NCBI GenBank assembly: GCA_965250205.1
Contig: CBDFNK010000011.1
Span: forward strand, 1 to 64,000
Length of the DNA: 64,000 bases
From: JAHZKN01 sp965250205
Lineage (GTDB): Bacteria; Pseudomonadota; Alphaproteobacteria; Rhizobiales; Hyphomicrobiaceae
Reading direction: 5' to 3'
The notes beneath the pieces are model-generated. The model was not told where the DNA came from, searched no databases, and saw nothing but the letters and a program-made list of their open reading frames with translations. Of this stretch, positions 8,736 to 16,741 are shown piece after piece. Every line of letters begins with the position of its first letter. The stretch's first letter is position 1. Both the position numbers and the translations under genes were made by a program.

Positions 8736-8769
8736 GGGCACCTCGGCAACGGGGTGCCCTTTCTTTTTG
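8736..8769 (+). terminator. Rho-independent terminator inside the insert
   Basis: GGGCACC and GGTGCCC arms around a 10-base loop, followed directly by TTTCTTTTT. It implies a plus-strand transcript from the preceding 300 bp. Confidence 0.75.
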
Positions 8770-8794
8770 ATCACCTTGCATAGCTTACACGGTT

Positions 8795-8868
8795 ATTAGT
8801 GTGGCTCAATGATAGAGTACTTGGTTGCCAACCACGTGACCAGGGTTCGCTTTATTTTGATTGCTCCA
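8795..8868 (+). pseudogene. Degenerate tRNA-Gly(GCC)-like sequence
   Basis: The D arm (GCTC / loop AATGATA / GAGT), the anticodon loop TTGCCAA with anticodon GCC, and GGGTTCG of the T arm align to tRNA-Gly, and CCA falls at exactly the position expected for a 74-base gene. However, the acceptor arms (ATTAGTG and TGATTGC) do not pair, the T stem is lost and one anticodon-stem pair is broken, so it should not fold into a working tRNA. Confidence 0.6.
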
Positions 8869-8869
8869 T

Positions 8870-9179
8870 TCAGTCGAGTACGTATTTGACTTCGAGTTGA
8901 GCGATGGCGGAACTGACGTCGTCCGGATGGTGAGTGCCGCTTTCTAGAATGGCAGTGAATACAGCCCTCCGAAGTAGTCCAACCGGTACGTCTTTCGTCG
9001 ATGGAAAATTCTGCATCATGCCTGCGATGGCTGGCGTAGCGAACGCTTCGATGCGCTGACAGAGAGGCACCTCTTCTTTGAACGGCATTGTATCGCAGAA
9101 GGTACACCATGGATGCGATGATCGCCTTCATGTCGTCATGTGCTTGCTCAGCGGGCAACTTCTTCTTTTTCCAAAACAT
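8870..9179 (-). pseudogene. Small hypothetical gene broken by a +1 frameshift
   Basis: The frame from ATG at 9179 reads MFWKKKKLPAEQAHDD and runs sensibly to ...VYLLRY, then turns Arg/His-rich and non-protein-like. A second frame from 9088 (MPFKEEVPLCQRIEAFATP) to the stop at 8870 is protein-like. Removing one T of the TT at 9088-9089 joins them as ...YLLRYMPFKEE..., a 102-aa protein. No family is recognised. Two overlapping small genes are the alternative. It starts 3 bases from the stop of the secreted-protein gene, so the two look like one transcript. Confidence 0.5.
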
Positions 9180-9182
9180 CCG

Positions 9183-9821
9183 CTACTCCGTCACTTTGAC
9201 GCTCTCGTCGTGCTCCAGCCGACCACTTTTGTCCCACATCTCCAGATTCCCAGCTTTATTAACTACAAAGTAGTCGTAACTACCGCTTTCTTTGTAAGCA
9301 GTTCCTGATTTGTGTTTTTGCGCGACGACTTCGCTTGGCGTACCGCTACCATCGAGGTAGAGCTGGTGGGCGTAAGCCTTGCCGTCCTTCTTGTAGATCG
9401 CGACGTGGCCGCCGTAGCTACCCGGAACAAACCATCGCCCAACAACCTCCGCGCCGTCTGGCACTGGCGGTCCCATTGCAGCCCGGCGCTTGGCTATGTC
9501 GGTCTCTGACGGACCTGGCATGAGGTGCAGTTTGTCGCCTTCCCAGTGCGATGAGCCCCAATGCCCATTAATCCGTGTCTTTGCTTGGGCTGTGCCGACG
9601 ATGAAGTATCCGATAAAGATCCGGTCGTAATTCGGATGCTGGGCTTTAATCGCACGGGCAATCTTTTCCAGTTCATCTTTAGTGATGCGCCGTTTTAAAA
9701 TGACATCAAATGAAATTTTATGTGGCGGAATGTTGTCGGTCTGGATGACATTTTTAATGGCGTATTGCGCCTTTGCAGTCGGTGGAATGCAAAGCATCAA
9801 TGCAACTAAAATGAGCCGCAT
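9183..9821 (-). CDS. Secreted hypothetical protein carried by the purL insert
   Basis: 212 aa with a clear signal peptide (MRLILVALMLCIPPTAKAQ, cleavage after AKA). The mature part has a lysine-rich, alternating strand/turn pattern (VDVILKRRITKDELEKIARAIK, then a Gly/Trp/Tyr-rich half). No catalytic motif or known domain is recognised. GGAGGAAAC precedes the ATG by 3-9 bases. Placed just inside the 27-bp repeat next to purL and upstream of the frameshifted small gene, it is the main cargo of the insert; the function is unknown. Confidence 0.65.
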   Translation of the reverse strand: MRLILVALMLCIPPTAKAQYAIKNVIQTDNIPPHKISFDVILKRRITKDELEKIARAIKAQHPNYDRIFIGYFIVGTAQAKTRINGHWGSSHWEGDKLHLMPGPSETDIAKRRAAMGPPVPDGAEVVGRWFVPGSYGGHVAIYKKDGKAYAHQLYLDGSGTPSEVVAQKHKSGTAYKESGSYDYFVVNKAGNLEMWDKSGRLEHDESVKVTE

Positions 9822-9851
9822 GTTTCCTCCTTCATTTGGTGCACTGTTATT

Positions 9852-12089
9852 TTACGGGTGAGCCATCAGGTCTGGCAACCAGCTCTCATGTGCTTTGCGG
9901 AGTTCTGCCAACGTTACAGACCCGTCGTTGGTGAGCGTCAAGGCGTCATCCCCGCTGATGCGGCCCACCAGACGGGCTGGCAAATCGAGCAGGCGGGCGC
10001 GTTCCAGAATGCGTTCTGCGTCTTCAGCCTGAACTGAAATGACGTAGCGGCCCTGGTCTTCGCCAAACCATATGGCGTAGGCGGGCTGGCGACCTTCATA
10101 GGGGAACAACTCAACTCCCTTGTCACCTGCAAGCGCCATTTCGGCGATGGCAACCAACAAGCCACCGTCTGACACATCGTGAACCGCCGATGTGACTTGT
10201 TCGCGAATGAGGCTGCGCACCAAGCGGCCAGCTTTGATCTCATCACCCAGATCAACGGGCGGCGGTGCGCCTTCGAGCTTATCTGCAAAGATGTCTTGAT
10301 AGACGGTCTGACCCAGCCAGCCATTTTCTTGGCCGATTACAATCAACACATCGTTATCGCGTTTAAGGGCATGGTCAGACACAAACTTTGTATCAGGAAT
10401 CAATCCAACTGCGCCGATGGCTGGTGTGGGTGGAATGCCAACACCATTGGTTTCATTGTACAGAGATACGTTGCCCGAGACGACGGGGAATTCCAAAACG
10501 CGGCAGGCCTCCGCCATGCCCTGACATGAGCCCACGAACTGACCCATAATGGGAGGTCGCTCCGGGTTGGCGAAGTTCATATTGTCGGTGATCGCTAAGG
10601 GATCGGCACCAACCGCTGTTAGATTGCGCCAGGTCTCAACCACAGCCTGCTTGGTACCCATGACGGGATCGGCGGTCACATAACGTGGCGTCACATCACA
10701 GGTGGCAGCAATGCCTTTGTCGGTGCCATGGACGCGCACGACCGCGGCGTCAGCTCCGGGGCGGACAATCGTATCGCCCATGACCATGTGATCATATTGT
10801 TCCCACACCCAACGCCGTGACGCGAGGTGGTGCGACGCGAGCAAGGTTTTCAGTCCACCCAGTAGGCCATCATCAGGTGCCCTGACCCACTCAGGCAATA
10901 TGGGTTGCGGCGGGACCGTGGCTTCCCATGGCCGCTCGTACATCGGCGCGGAGTTGGCGAGCACCGGCACCGGTAGGTCGGCTTCGACTTTGCCTTTGTG
11001 CGTGACGATCATGCGGCCGGTGTCTGTGGTCTTGCCAATGACAGCGAAATCAAGATCCCATTTGAGGAAGATGGTTTCGGCTTCTTGTTCGCGCCCGGGC
11101 TTGAGCACAATCAACATGCGCTCCTGGCTTTCAGACAGCATCATTTCATAGGCTGTCATGTCGGCTTCGCGTTGCGGAACTTTATCAAGGTCCAGCGCAA
11201 TGCCCACGCCACCTTTGTCAGCCATTTCAGCCGTCGATGAGGTGAGGCCCGCAGCGCCCATATCCTGAATGGCGATGATGGCGTCGGAGGCCATCAATTC
11301 AAGGCAGGCTTCAATCAACAGCTTCTCGGTGAATGGGTCGCCGACCTGCACAGTAGGGCGTTTTTCGTCTGACTTATCGTCAAATTCCGCCGACGCCATG
11401 GTCGCGCCGTGGATGCCATCGCGGCCCGTTTTAGAGCCGACATAAACAACAGGGTGGCCGACACCCTTGGCAGCTGAGTAGAAAATTTTATCTGTCCGCG
11501 CCAAGCCAACGCACATGGCATTGACGAGAATGTTGTTGTTGTAGCCGGCGTCAAAATTAACTTCACCACCCACGGTTGGCACGCCGACGCAATTGCCATA
11601 ACCACTAATGCCAGCAACGACACCAGAAACAAGATGCCGTGTCTTGGGATGATCGGGCGCGCCAAAGCGCAAGGCATTGAGGTTGGCAACAGGGCGTGCA
11701 CCCATGGTGAAAACGTCACGCATAATGCCGCCGACACCTGTTGCAGCACCCTGATAGGGCTCAATGTAACTTGGGTGGTTGTGACTTTCCATTTTAAAGA
11801 CGCAGGCGTAGCCATCGCCAAGGTCAACAATGCCCGCATTCTCACCAGGACCTTGGATGACGTGCGGGCCGGTGGTTGGCAACGTCTTCAGCCAGAACCT
11901 GGATGATTTGTACGAACAGTGCTCAGACCACATCACCGAAAAAATTCCGAGCTCGGTGAGCGAGGGTTCGCGGCCCAGAATTTCCAGCAGCTTTGTATAT
12001 TCGTCTGCGGATAGCCCGTGTTCAGAAACCAGCTGGGGCGAAATAACAGGAGTTTCCGCCAGCGGCGATGCATCGGTCATGCGGCTCAT
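9852..12089 (-). CDS. purL: Phosphoribosylformylglycinamidine synthase subunit PurL
   Basis: ATP-dependent conversion of FGAR to FGAM in de novo purine synthesis, using ammonia channelled from PurQ with PurS as bridging subunit. 745 aa is the length of the small PurL type that needs PurS and PurQ, both encoded nearby. Visible motifs: MWSEHCSYKSSR near residue 55, the nucleotide-binding GPGENAGIVDLGDG, MESHNHPSYIEPYQGAATGVGG, and GAAGLTSS. ATG at 12089 or 12080 both fit. Its last 27 bases are duplicated next to bolA. Normally adjacent to purQ, it is separated from it here by 1.1 kb. Confidence 0.97.
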   Translation of the reverse strand: MSRMTDASPLAETPVISPQLVSEHGLSADEYTKLLEILGREPSLTELGIFSVMWSEHCSYKSSRFWLKTLPTTGPHVIQGPGENAGIVDLGDGYACVFKMESHNHPSYIEPYQGAATGVGGIMRDVFTMGARPVANLNALRFGAPDHPKTRHLVSGVVAGISGYGNCVGVPTVGGEVNFDAGYNNNILVNAMCVGLARTDKIFYSAAKGVGHPVVYVGSKTGRDGIHGATMASAEFDDKSDEKRPTVQVGDPFTEKLLIEACLELMASDAIIAIQDMGAAGLTSSTAEMADKGGVGIALDLDKVPQREADMTAYEMMLSESQERMLIVLKPGREQEAETIFLKWDLDFAVIGKTTDTGRMIVTHKGKVEADLPVPVLANSAPMYERPWEATVPPQPILPEWVRAPDDGLLGGLKTLLASHHLASRRWVWEQYDHMVMGDTIVRPGADAAVVRVHGTDKGIAATCDVTPRYVTADPVMGTKQAVVETWRNLTAVGADPLAITDNMNFANPERPPIMGQFVGSCQGMAEACRVLEFPVVSGNVSLYNETNGVGIPPTPAIGAVGLIPDTKFVSDHALKRDNDVLIVIGQENGWLGQTVYQDIFADKLEGAPPPVDLGDEIKAGRLVRSLIREQVTSAVHDVSDGGLLVAIAEMALAGDKGVELFPYEGRQPAYAIWFGEDQGRYVISVQAEDAERILERARLLDLPARLVGRISGDDALTLTNDGSVTLAELRKAHESWLPDLMAHP
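9853..9879 (-). repeat. 27-bp direct repeat, purL-side copy (att-like)
   Basis: Perfect match to 8316-8342; it covers the last eight PurL codons. In this copy the stop is TAA (base 9852 lies outside the repeat), in the other TAG, showing that the junction falls within the stop codon. Confidence 0.85.
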
Positions 12090-12536
12090 GCACTCTTAAG
12101 TGTTGGGGTTGGCGTTGACGGTGATTTGCGCGCCCTTATAGCGGGCAATCAGCGCATTGTCGCCCGCTGGAACAAGCCCATCCACCATCGGCTTTGGCCA
12201 AGTTGTCTCGCCTCGGCGTTGGTCCGCCCGGCCTACGCTCCATCTCCCAGGTTTTTTGCGCACCACCAACCAACCCGCCCGATTGGCCCAAAGTTGGCCC
12301 CACGACCCGCCAGGGCACACCAAGCCAGGTGTCCGGTTTCCAAGCCTGCATCCGAGCCTAAAGCCTGGATTCCAATGAGATGAGACAATTTCGCGCTGCA
12401 AAAAATGCAATGCTGCATCGCAATAAGAATGCTTTCGACTTTAGTCTCAATAGGTTAGTTTTAGGCAACATCAGATGGAGATGCGGCACGCCTCCTCCTG
12501 GTCGACGATCCTAACTGACATTGAAGGAGTTTAGCT
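12090..12536. other. 447-bp intergenic region upstream of purL and the small secreted-protein gene
   Basis: Divergent spacer. The purL-proximal 270 bp are GC-rich with many short frames that resemble no family; the last 150 bp are more AT-rich and should carry the promoter of the gene at 12537. No riboswitch or strong hairpin seen. Confidence 0.4.
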
Positions 12537-12932
12537 ATGGGTATATTTAGAATGTTTATGACTTGTTTCACGGTCGTAGTTGCTGCTTTGCTGGCGACTA
12601 CGCCGCTCCAGGCTCAAGACCACGAAATCGTTGAGACCACGGTACTATCTGCTTTTGAAGCAACGAATGTTGATCTCGGGAGCAAGCACGCACTCGGCTA
12701 CTACGCCAAGCGCAACGGTCGCTGTGATCTGACGCTGATGATGAGTGAGGATGGACTGGAACGCGCCAGCACGGATGGTTCGGCCGCGCGGTTGTCGCTG
12801 GTGGTTAACCCCGGCAAAACGGCGCGCGTTGAGTCGGTTGAGGGCAGGTCGGCAGAGTTCTTTTGTGGCCTGGGCGCCCGACGTATGATCGTCAAGACGT
12901 TGCATGACACGGTGGCACGGCCGCAGTCTTAA
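12537..12932 (+). CDS. Small secreted hypothetical protein inserted between purL and purQ
   Basis: 131 aa with a signal peptide (hydrophobic MTCFTVVVAALLATTPLQAQ) and a 105-residue mature part containing two Cys (C63 in NGRCDL and C109 in EFFCGLG), perhaps disulfide-bonded in the periplasm. No known domain recognised. AAGGAG lies 8 bases before ATG and a textbook terminator follows, so it is an independent, well-formed transcription unit. It is opposite in strand to purL and purQ, an unusual interruption of this operon. Confidence 0.75.
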   Translation: MGIFRMFMTCFTVVVAALLATTPLQAQDHEIVETTVLSAFEATNVDLGSKHALGYYAKRNGRCDLTLMMSEDGLERASTDGSAARLSLVVNPGKTARVESVEGRSAEFFCGLGARRMIVKTLHDTVARPQS

Positions 12933-12956
12933 GCCGCGGCTTGTACGCCTTGTGAC

Positions 12957-12993
12957 AAAGAGGAGGAAGCACGACTTCCTCCTCTTTTTTTTT
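12957..12993 (+). terminator. Strong Rho-independent terminator
   Basis: A perfect 13-bp stem (AAAGAGGAGGAAG / CTTCCTCCTCTTT) with loop CACGA runs into nine consecutive T's. It ends the small secreted-protein gene. Confidence 0.95.
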
Positions 12994-13098
12994 GGATTTT
13001 CAGGTCGTCAACTTCGGTCAAACGGCACCAACAAGATTTGCTAGATCAATCGAGCCGCCTTACATCGGCGATGATTATTGCCCGTCAACGCGCGCTAC

Positions 13099-13226
13099 AG
13101 CGTCCGAGCCTTTTGTTGTACACAGTGAAGTTATTTGCGCGACGCTCTATCTCGACGCTCTATCCCATGGTTGGCGATCAACTTATCTGCTCAAAGTCGA
13201 ACCCAACTTTTCGCAAGGCCGATCTA
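13099..13226 (+). repeat. Dispersed intergenic repeat, copy 2
   Basis: Same orientation as copy 1, from AGCGTCCGAGCCTTTTGTTG to the terminal GATCTA. Its last three bases are the stop codon of purQ on the minus strand, so the repeat abuts or supplies the end of that gene. Confidence 0.85.
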
Positions 13227-13929
13227 GCACATCGCTTCTGCAACGCTCACGAGCGCACTTTCAAACATGCGCCGCCCATCCGTGCCACCGAGTGGCAGTT
13301 CAAAGAGGCGCTCTGGATGCGGCATCAGGCCAACAATGCGACCTGTGGCATCTGTGATTCCTGCAATATTGCGCTGGGAGCCGTTGGGATTGGCAGCATC
13401 ATCCACTGAGCCATCACGATGCGCATAGCGGAATGCGACGCGGTCTTCACCTTCCAATTCGTCAAGTGTCTTGAGGTCTGCAAAATAGTTGCCATCCCCA
13501 TGGGCAACGGGAATGCGAACAACTTGGTCTTTGCGGTAGCATTTTGTGAAGGTCGTATCAGCGTTTTCAACGCGCAAAAACACATCACGGCAGATAAATT
13601 TCAAAGATGCGTTGCGCATCAAGACGCCGGGTAATAATCCGGTTTCGCAAAGCACTTGGAATCCGTTGCAAATGCCAAGAACGGAAACGCCGCTTTTGGC
13701 CTTGGCAACCACGTCGCGCATGATTGGCGAGTGCGCAGCCATTGCACCGCAGCGCAAGTAGTCGCCGTAGGAAAACCCGCCAGGCAAAACAATGATGTCG
13801 GATGCTGGCACTTCGCTGTCGCCGTGCCACACCATGTTGACAGGAAAGCCTGTGCTTTTTTCAAGCGCAACTTTGACGTCGCGGTCACAGTTTGGAGCCA
13901 GGGAAAACAATGACAGATGCGCGTAGCAT
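13224..13929 (-). CDS. purQ: Phosphoribosylformylglycinamidine synthase, glutaminase subunit PurQ (frameshifted near start)
   Basis: Class I glutamine amidotransferase feeding ammonia to PurL. Nucleophile Cys in LGICNGFQVLCE, oxyanion segment PGGFSYGDYLRCG, and the catalytic His-Glu in LMPHPERLFE are all present. From ATG at 13929 the protein starts MLRASVIVFPGS, the family start, but TTT at 13891-13893 (AAA on the coding strand) puts the next residues out of frame; with one base fewer it reads GSNCDRDV as expected. The downstream frame is intact to the stop. Given the conserved remainder and an essential pathway, a sequence error is a good explanation. Six bases downstream of purS. Confidence 0.9.
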
Positions 13930-13935
13930 GAGGCC

Positions 13936-14181
13936 CTAGTCCTTCTGAAGCTTGAAGGAGTAGTTTTCGATTACCGTGTTAGCGAGCAGGTCTTCACACA
14001 TCTTTTCAACCTGTGCTTGGGCCTTGGCCTCGTCGGTTTCTGTCAGGGTAACTTCAATGTACTTGCCCTGGCGGACATCCTCGACGCCTGAAAACCCCAA
14101 AGCGCCCAACGTATGTTCGGTGGCCTTGCCTTGCGGGTCCAGAACACCGGTTTTCAATGTGATCTTGATACGAGCCTTCAT
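13936..14181 (-). CDS. purS: Phosphoribosylformylglycinamidine synthase subunit PurS
   Basis: 81-aa structural subunit that links PurL and PurQ in the FGAM synthase complex. It shows the family layout MKARIKITLKTGVLDPQGKATEHTLGALGF followed by VRQGKYIEVTL and a helical end. The ATG at 14181 is chosen over the longer open frame since the family begins with this short beta strand. Tightly packed with purQ (6-base gap) in the purC-purS-purQ order. Confidence 0.95.
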   Translation of the reverse strand: MKARIKITLKTGVLDPQGKATEHTLGALGFSGVEDVRQGKYIEVTLTETDEAKAQAQVEKMCEDLLANTVIENYSFKLQKD

Positions 14182-14234
14182 GGCAAGCGCATTAGCCTCA
14201 TGTTTGAGCGGGAATCTGTCTTGAGAAACGTCAA

Positions 14235-14256
14235 TGCCCGGCCTTTCGGCCGGGCA
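14235..14256 (-). other. GNRA-capped hairpin between purC and purS
   Basis: On the transcribed (minus) strand TGCCCGGCC and GGCCGGGCA form a 9-bp stem closed by a GAAA tetraloop. No T tract follows, so it is more likely an mRNA-stability or processing element than a terminator. Confidence 0.6.
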
Positions 14257-14316
14257 CAAGTCAGAACATGGGTTTTCAAGTGCCCTGTGGACGCATATTC
14301 ATCGATGCTTTTGGCT

Positions 14317-15111
14317 TTAACTCGGGGTGCCTGTTGGGTTGGATGCCACAAGCACAGGGCCAGCGCCTGTTGCGGGCCTGTTCTGGTTCAAAACACCAAG
14401 CCGACGGGCGACCTCTTGATAGGCCTCAAGCAAACCGCCGAGATCCTGCCTGAAGCGGTCCTTATCAAGCTTATCTGAGGTCTGGGTATCCCACAAACGG
14501 CAATTATCCGGGCTGATTTCATCGGCCAGGATGATGCGCACATGGTCATTTTCGTAGTGGCGGCCAAATTCAATTTTGAAATCGACCAATTTGATACCAA
14601 TGCCAAGAAACAGGCCGACCATGAAGTCATTGATGCGAATGGCAAACTGCATCATTTCATCAAGCTCTTGCGGTGTTGCCCAGCCAAACGCTCCGTGATG
14701 TGTTCTTCCGATACCATCGGATCGTTCAATTCATCGGCCTTATAGTAGAACTCGATGATCGAGCGCGCGGTAGCTGCATGCCTTCTTCAAGGCCGAGTTT
14801 GGTCGCCAGAGATCCTGCCGCCACGTTGCGCACCACAACTTCAATCGGAATGATTTCAACTTCGCGCACCAACTGTTCGCGCATGTTGAGCGCTTTAATG
14901 AAGTGCGTTGGCACGCCGATCTCTTCCAACCGTGTTCAAACAGATATTCAGAGATGCGGTTGTTTAAGACTCCTTTGCCCTCAATAACAGCATGCTTCTT
15001 GGCATTGAATGCGGTTGCATCATCCTTGAAGTGCTGAATGAGAGTTCCGGGCTCTGGGCCCTCATAGAGAACCTTGGCTTTGCCCTCATAAATACGACGC
15101 CGCCTGCTCAT
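14317..15111 (-). CDS. purC: SAICAR synthetase PurC (two frameshifts)
   Basis: Joins aspartate to CAIR with ATP. The segments MSRRRRIYEGKAKVLYEG, LVREVEIIPIEVVVRNVAAGSLATKLG and FAIRINDFMVGLFLGIGIKLVDFKIEFG, plus DEISPDNCRLWD, match the family in order but lie in three frames. The first break is at about 14941-14945, where removing an extra GT (AC on the coding strand) restores YLFERLEEIGVP. The second is at about 14763-14770, where removing an extra GC restores LPRSIIEFYY. Corrected length is about 264 aa, slightly long because of a non-conserved tail. First gene of the purC-S-Q cluster. Confidence 0.88.
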
Positions 15112-15477
15112 AGATCCTGGTCCTTTGACGATCACACTGACTACTCATTTTTTAAGATTTTATAATTCGCCACACGCCTTAACCGATTGATTAAAAAGGG
15201 TGTTTTAATCTCACACCGGTCTTTTTATGAGTTTCGGAGGGCAGCGAATGCTTGGATCGACACTAGCTGAACCGGTGGGGGGAAACAATGTTAACGAGAG
15301 CCTGAGACAAGCACTCTTTGGAGAACTGGTTCATGCGCCCAGCAAGCCATTGATTTGTCGGCAAGAGCGGGCTAGGCAAGTCTTAAAACCGCAGCGATTG
15401 CTTGATATACAACTATGGATATTGGGCACGTTAATGAGTACAAACCAAGAACATTTCTTATGCTTTGGAGACGACCA
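15112..15477. other. Divergent promoter region between purC and the zeta inhibitor gene
   Basis: 366 bp, AT-rich next to purC. An 8-bp inverted repeat GATTAAAA / TTTTAATC with a 6-base centre lies at 15189-15210 and could be an operator. The short frame at 15227-15481 has no ribosome-binding site or family match. Confidence 0.45.
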
Positions 15478-15796
15478 ATGACCAGCTTTAATGACCGCGA
15501 AAAAGGCTTTGAGAAGAAGTTCGCGATGGATCAGGACCTCAGATTTAAGGCCGAGTCACGGCGCAACAAAATGATCGCCGAGTGGGCGGCTGAAAAAATG
15601 GGCGTCACGGGTGACGACGTCGCTGCCTACATCAAAGAGGTTCGCAAAGCTGACTTTGAAGAAGCTGGTGATGACGATGTGTTCCGCAAAGTCAAAGGCG
15701 ATCTCGACGCCAAGGGCGTTTTAGTTTCAGATGAGGAACTGCGCAAAGTTTATGGACGAATGTCTGGCCAAGGCTGTTGGCGAACTCGAGTCATAA
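15478..15796 (+). CDS. F1-ATPase inhibitor subunit zeta (DUF1476), frameshifted near the end
   Basis: The start MTSFNDREKGFEKKFAMDQD and the body FKAESRRNKMIAEWAAEKMGVTGDDVAAYIKEV match the alphaproteobacterial DUF1476 family, whose Paracoccus member (zeta) inhibits ATP hydrolysis by the F1 motor. TTT at 15749-15751 shifts the frame; with TT it ends VMDECLAKAVGELES at 15796, giving 105 aa, the normal size. As written the frame runs to 15912 with an unrelated tail. GGAG lies 8 bases upstream of ATG. Neighbourhood with purC is common in this class. Confidence 0.85.
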
Positions 15797-15841
15797 AGAC
15801 AACGTCAATTGCGATGTCTTCTCGTATGGCTGGTGCGCGCC

Positions 15842-16422
15842 TCAACTCAGCGTTTGCAGAAACTTTCCGAACCGCAACAAGCCTTCCGGCCACGGCCCGT
15901 GGCCGGAACTAACGTTGATATGGCCTAGTGGGCCTGCCTCAATCAATGTCGCGCCCCCACGCATTGGCAAAGCCTTCGGCACGGTTATGCGAGCAGTAGG
16001 GATCGTTCGAGGACGCCACCAGAGTCGTCGGAACCTGCAACGTTTCGACCGGGATGGGCGCAAAGCCGCTGCCTTCACGATCAAACGTATGGCCATCTGT
16101 TTCCGGCCATAGGTTGGCTTGTTCAACATCTGCAGGTGCAACAAGAAACGCACCGGACACCCTGCCAGCGGGAACTTTTTTGCAATGCGTGTGCTGCGGT
16201 GATGACGCCCAAAGAATGAGCAACAAGGACAATCGGGCGATCAATGATTGCAAGCGTGGCGATCAGGCGTCCAGCCCAGGCATCTTTTTCAGCCTCATAC
16301 CAATCGTCTTGTTCGACGCGGCGTGCATGCGGCAGGTTGCGCTGCCAGCGTGACTGCCAGTGATCGGGGCCTGAGCTGGACCAGCCGGGCACCATAACGA
16401 TTTCAATATCAGCTGTTTTCAT
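15842..16422 (-). CDS. RBBP9/YdeN-type serine hydrolase (two frameshifts)
   Basis: Alpha/beta hydrolase of the RBBP9 (DUF676-like, formerly DUF1234) group: GWSSSGPDHWQSRWQ near the start, nucleophile elbow VAHSLG, then FLVAPADVEQ, VASSNDPYCS with the acid, and GPLGHINVSSGHGPWPEG with the catalytic His at the end. These lie in three frames. One A too many in A6 (plus-strand T run near 16177) and one G too many in G5 (plus-strand C run near 15955) account for both breaks. The corrected protein is about 192 aa. The substrate is unknown. It converges with the zeta inhibitor gene. Confidence 0.75.
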
Positions 16423-16455
16423 GACTGCGTTGACATAACGGAGTACGCGCTGAAA

Positions 16456-16720
16456 GCAAGAGGTGTTGGGCTATGCACGACCAGAAAATAACAAGAGGCG
16501 TTGCGCTGCGCACGACCAGCAAACAACAAGAGGCGTTGCGCTATGCACGACCAGAAAATAACAAGAGGCGTTGCGCTGCGCACGACCAGCAAACAACAAG
16601 AGGCGTTGCGCTATGCACGACCAGCAAACAACAAGAGGCGTTGCGCTATGCACGACCAGCAAACAACAAGAGGCGTTGCGCTGCGCACGACCAGCAAACA
16701 ACAAGAGGCGTTGCCTTTAG
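16456..16720. repeat. 35-bp tandem repeat (minisatellite), seven full units plus a partial
   Basis: Units begin CACGACC at 16476, 16511, 16546, 16581, 16616, 16651 and 16686, each 35 bp with no spacer, and a degenerate partial unit before the first. Units vary at two sites: AGCAAACA or AGAAAATA, and CTATG or CTGCG, combined differently from unit to unit. No stop occurs in several frames, giving overlapping false ORFs. Confidence 0.95.
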
Positions 16721-16741
16721 CCGGCCCAAAAAATGGGGCGT

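Larger units (their letters stand above)
8316..9852. mobile_element. 1.5-kb insert between att-like repeats at the purL 3' end
   Basis: The segment lies between two perfect 27-bp direct repeats 1537 bp apart and separates purL from bolA. It holds a possible 40-aa frame with its own terminator, a decayed tRNA-Gly-like sequence, a frameshifted small gene and a secreted-protein gene. There is no integrase, transposase or inverted terminal repeat. I infer a non-autonomous or decayed integrative element that duplicated its target and kept purL intact. Duplication by another route cannot be ruled out. Confidence 0.6.

Noticed and set aside
8316..9879. Composite transposon or insertion sequence
   Set aside because: No transposase and no inverted terminal repeats; the direct repeat is a copy of host coding sequence.
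15227..15481. 84-aa gene between purC and the zeta inhibitor gene
   Set aside because: No family match, and it runs into the better supported DUF1476 start with its own ribosome-binding site.
16456..16720. CRISPR array
   Set aside because: The 35-bp units are directly adjacent with no unique spacers, and no cas genes are near.
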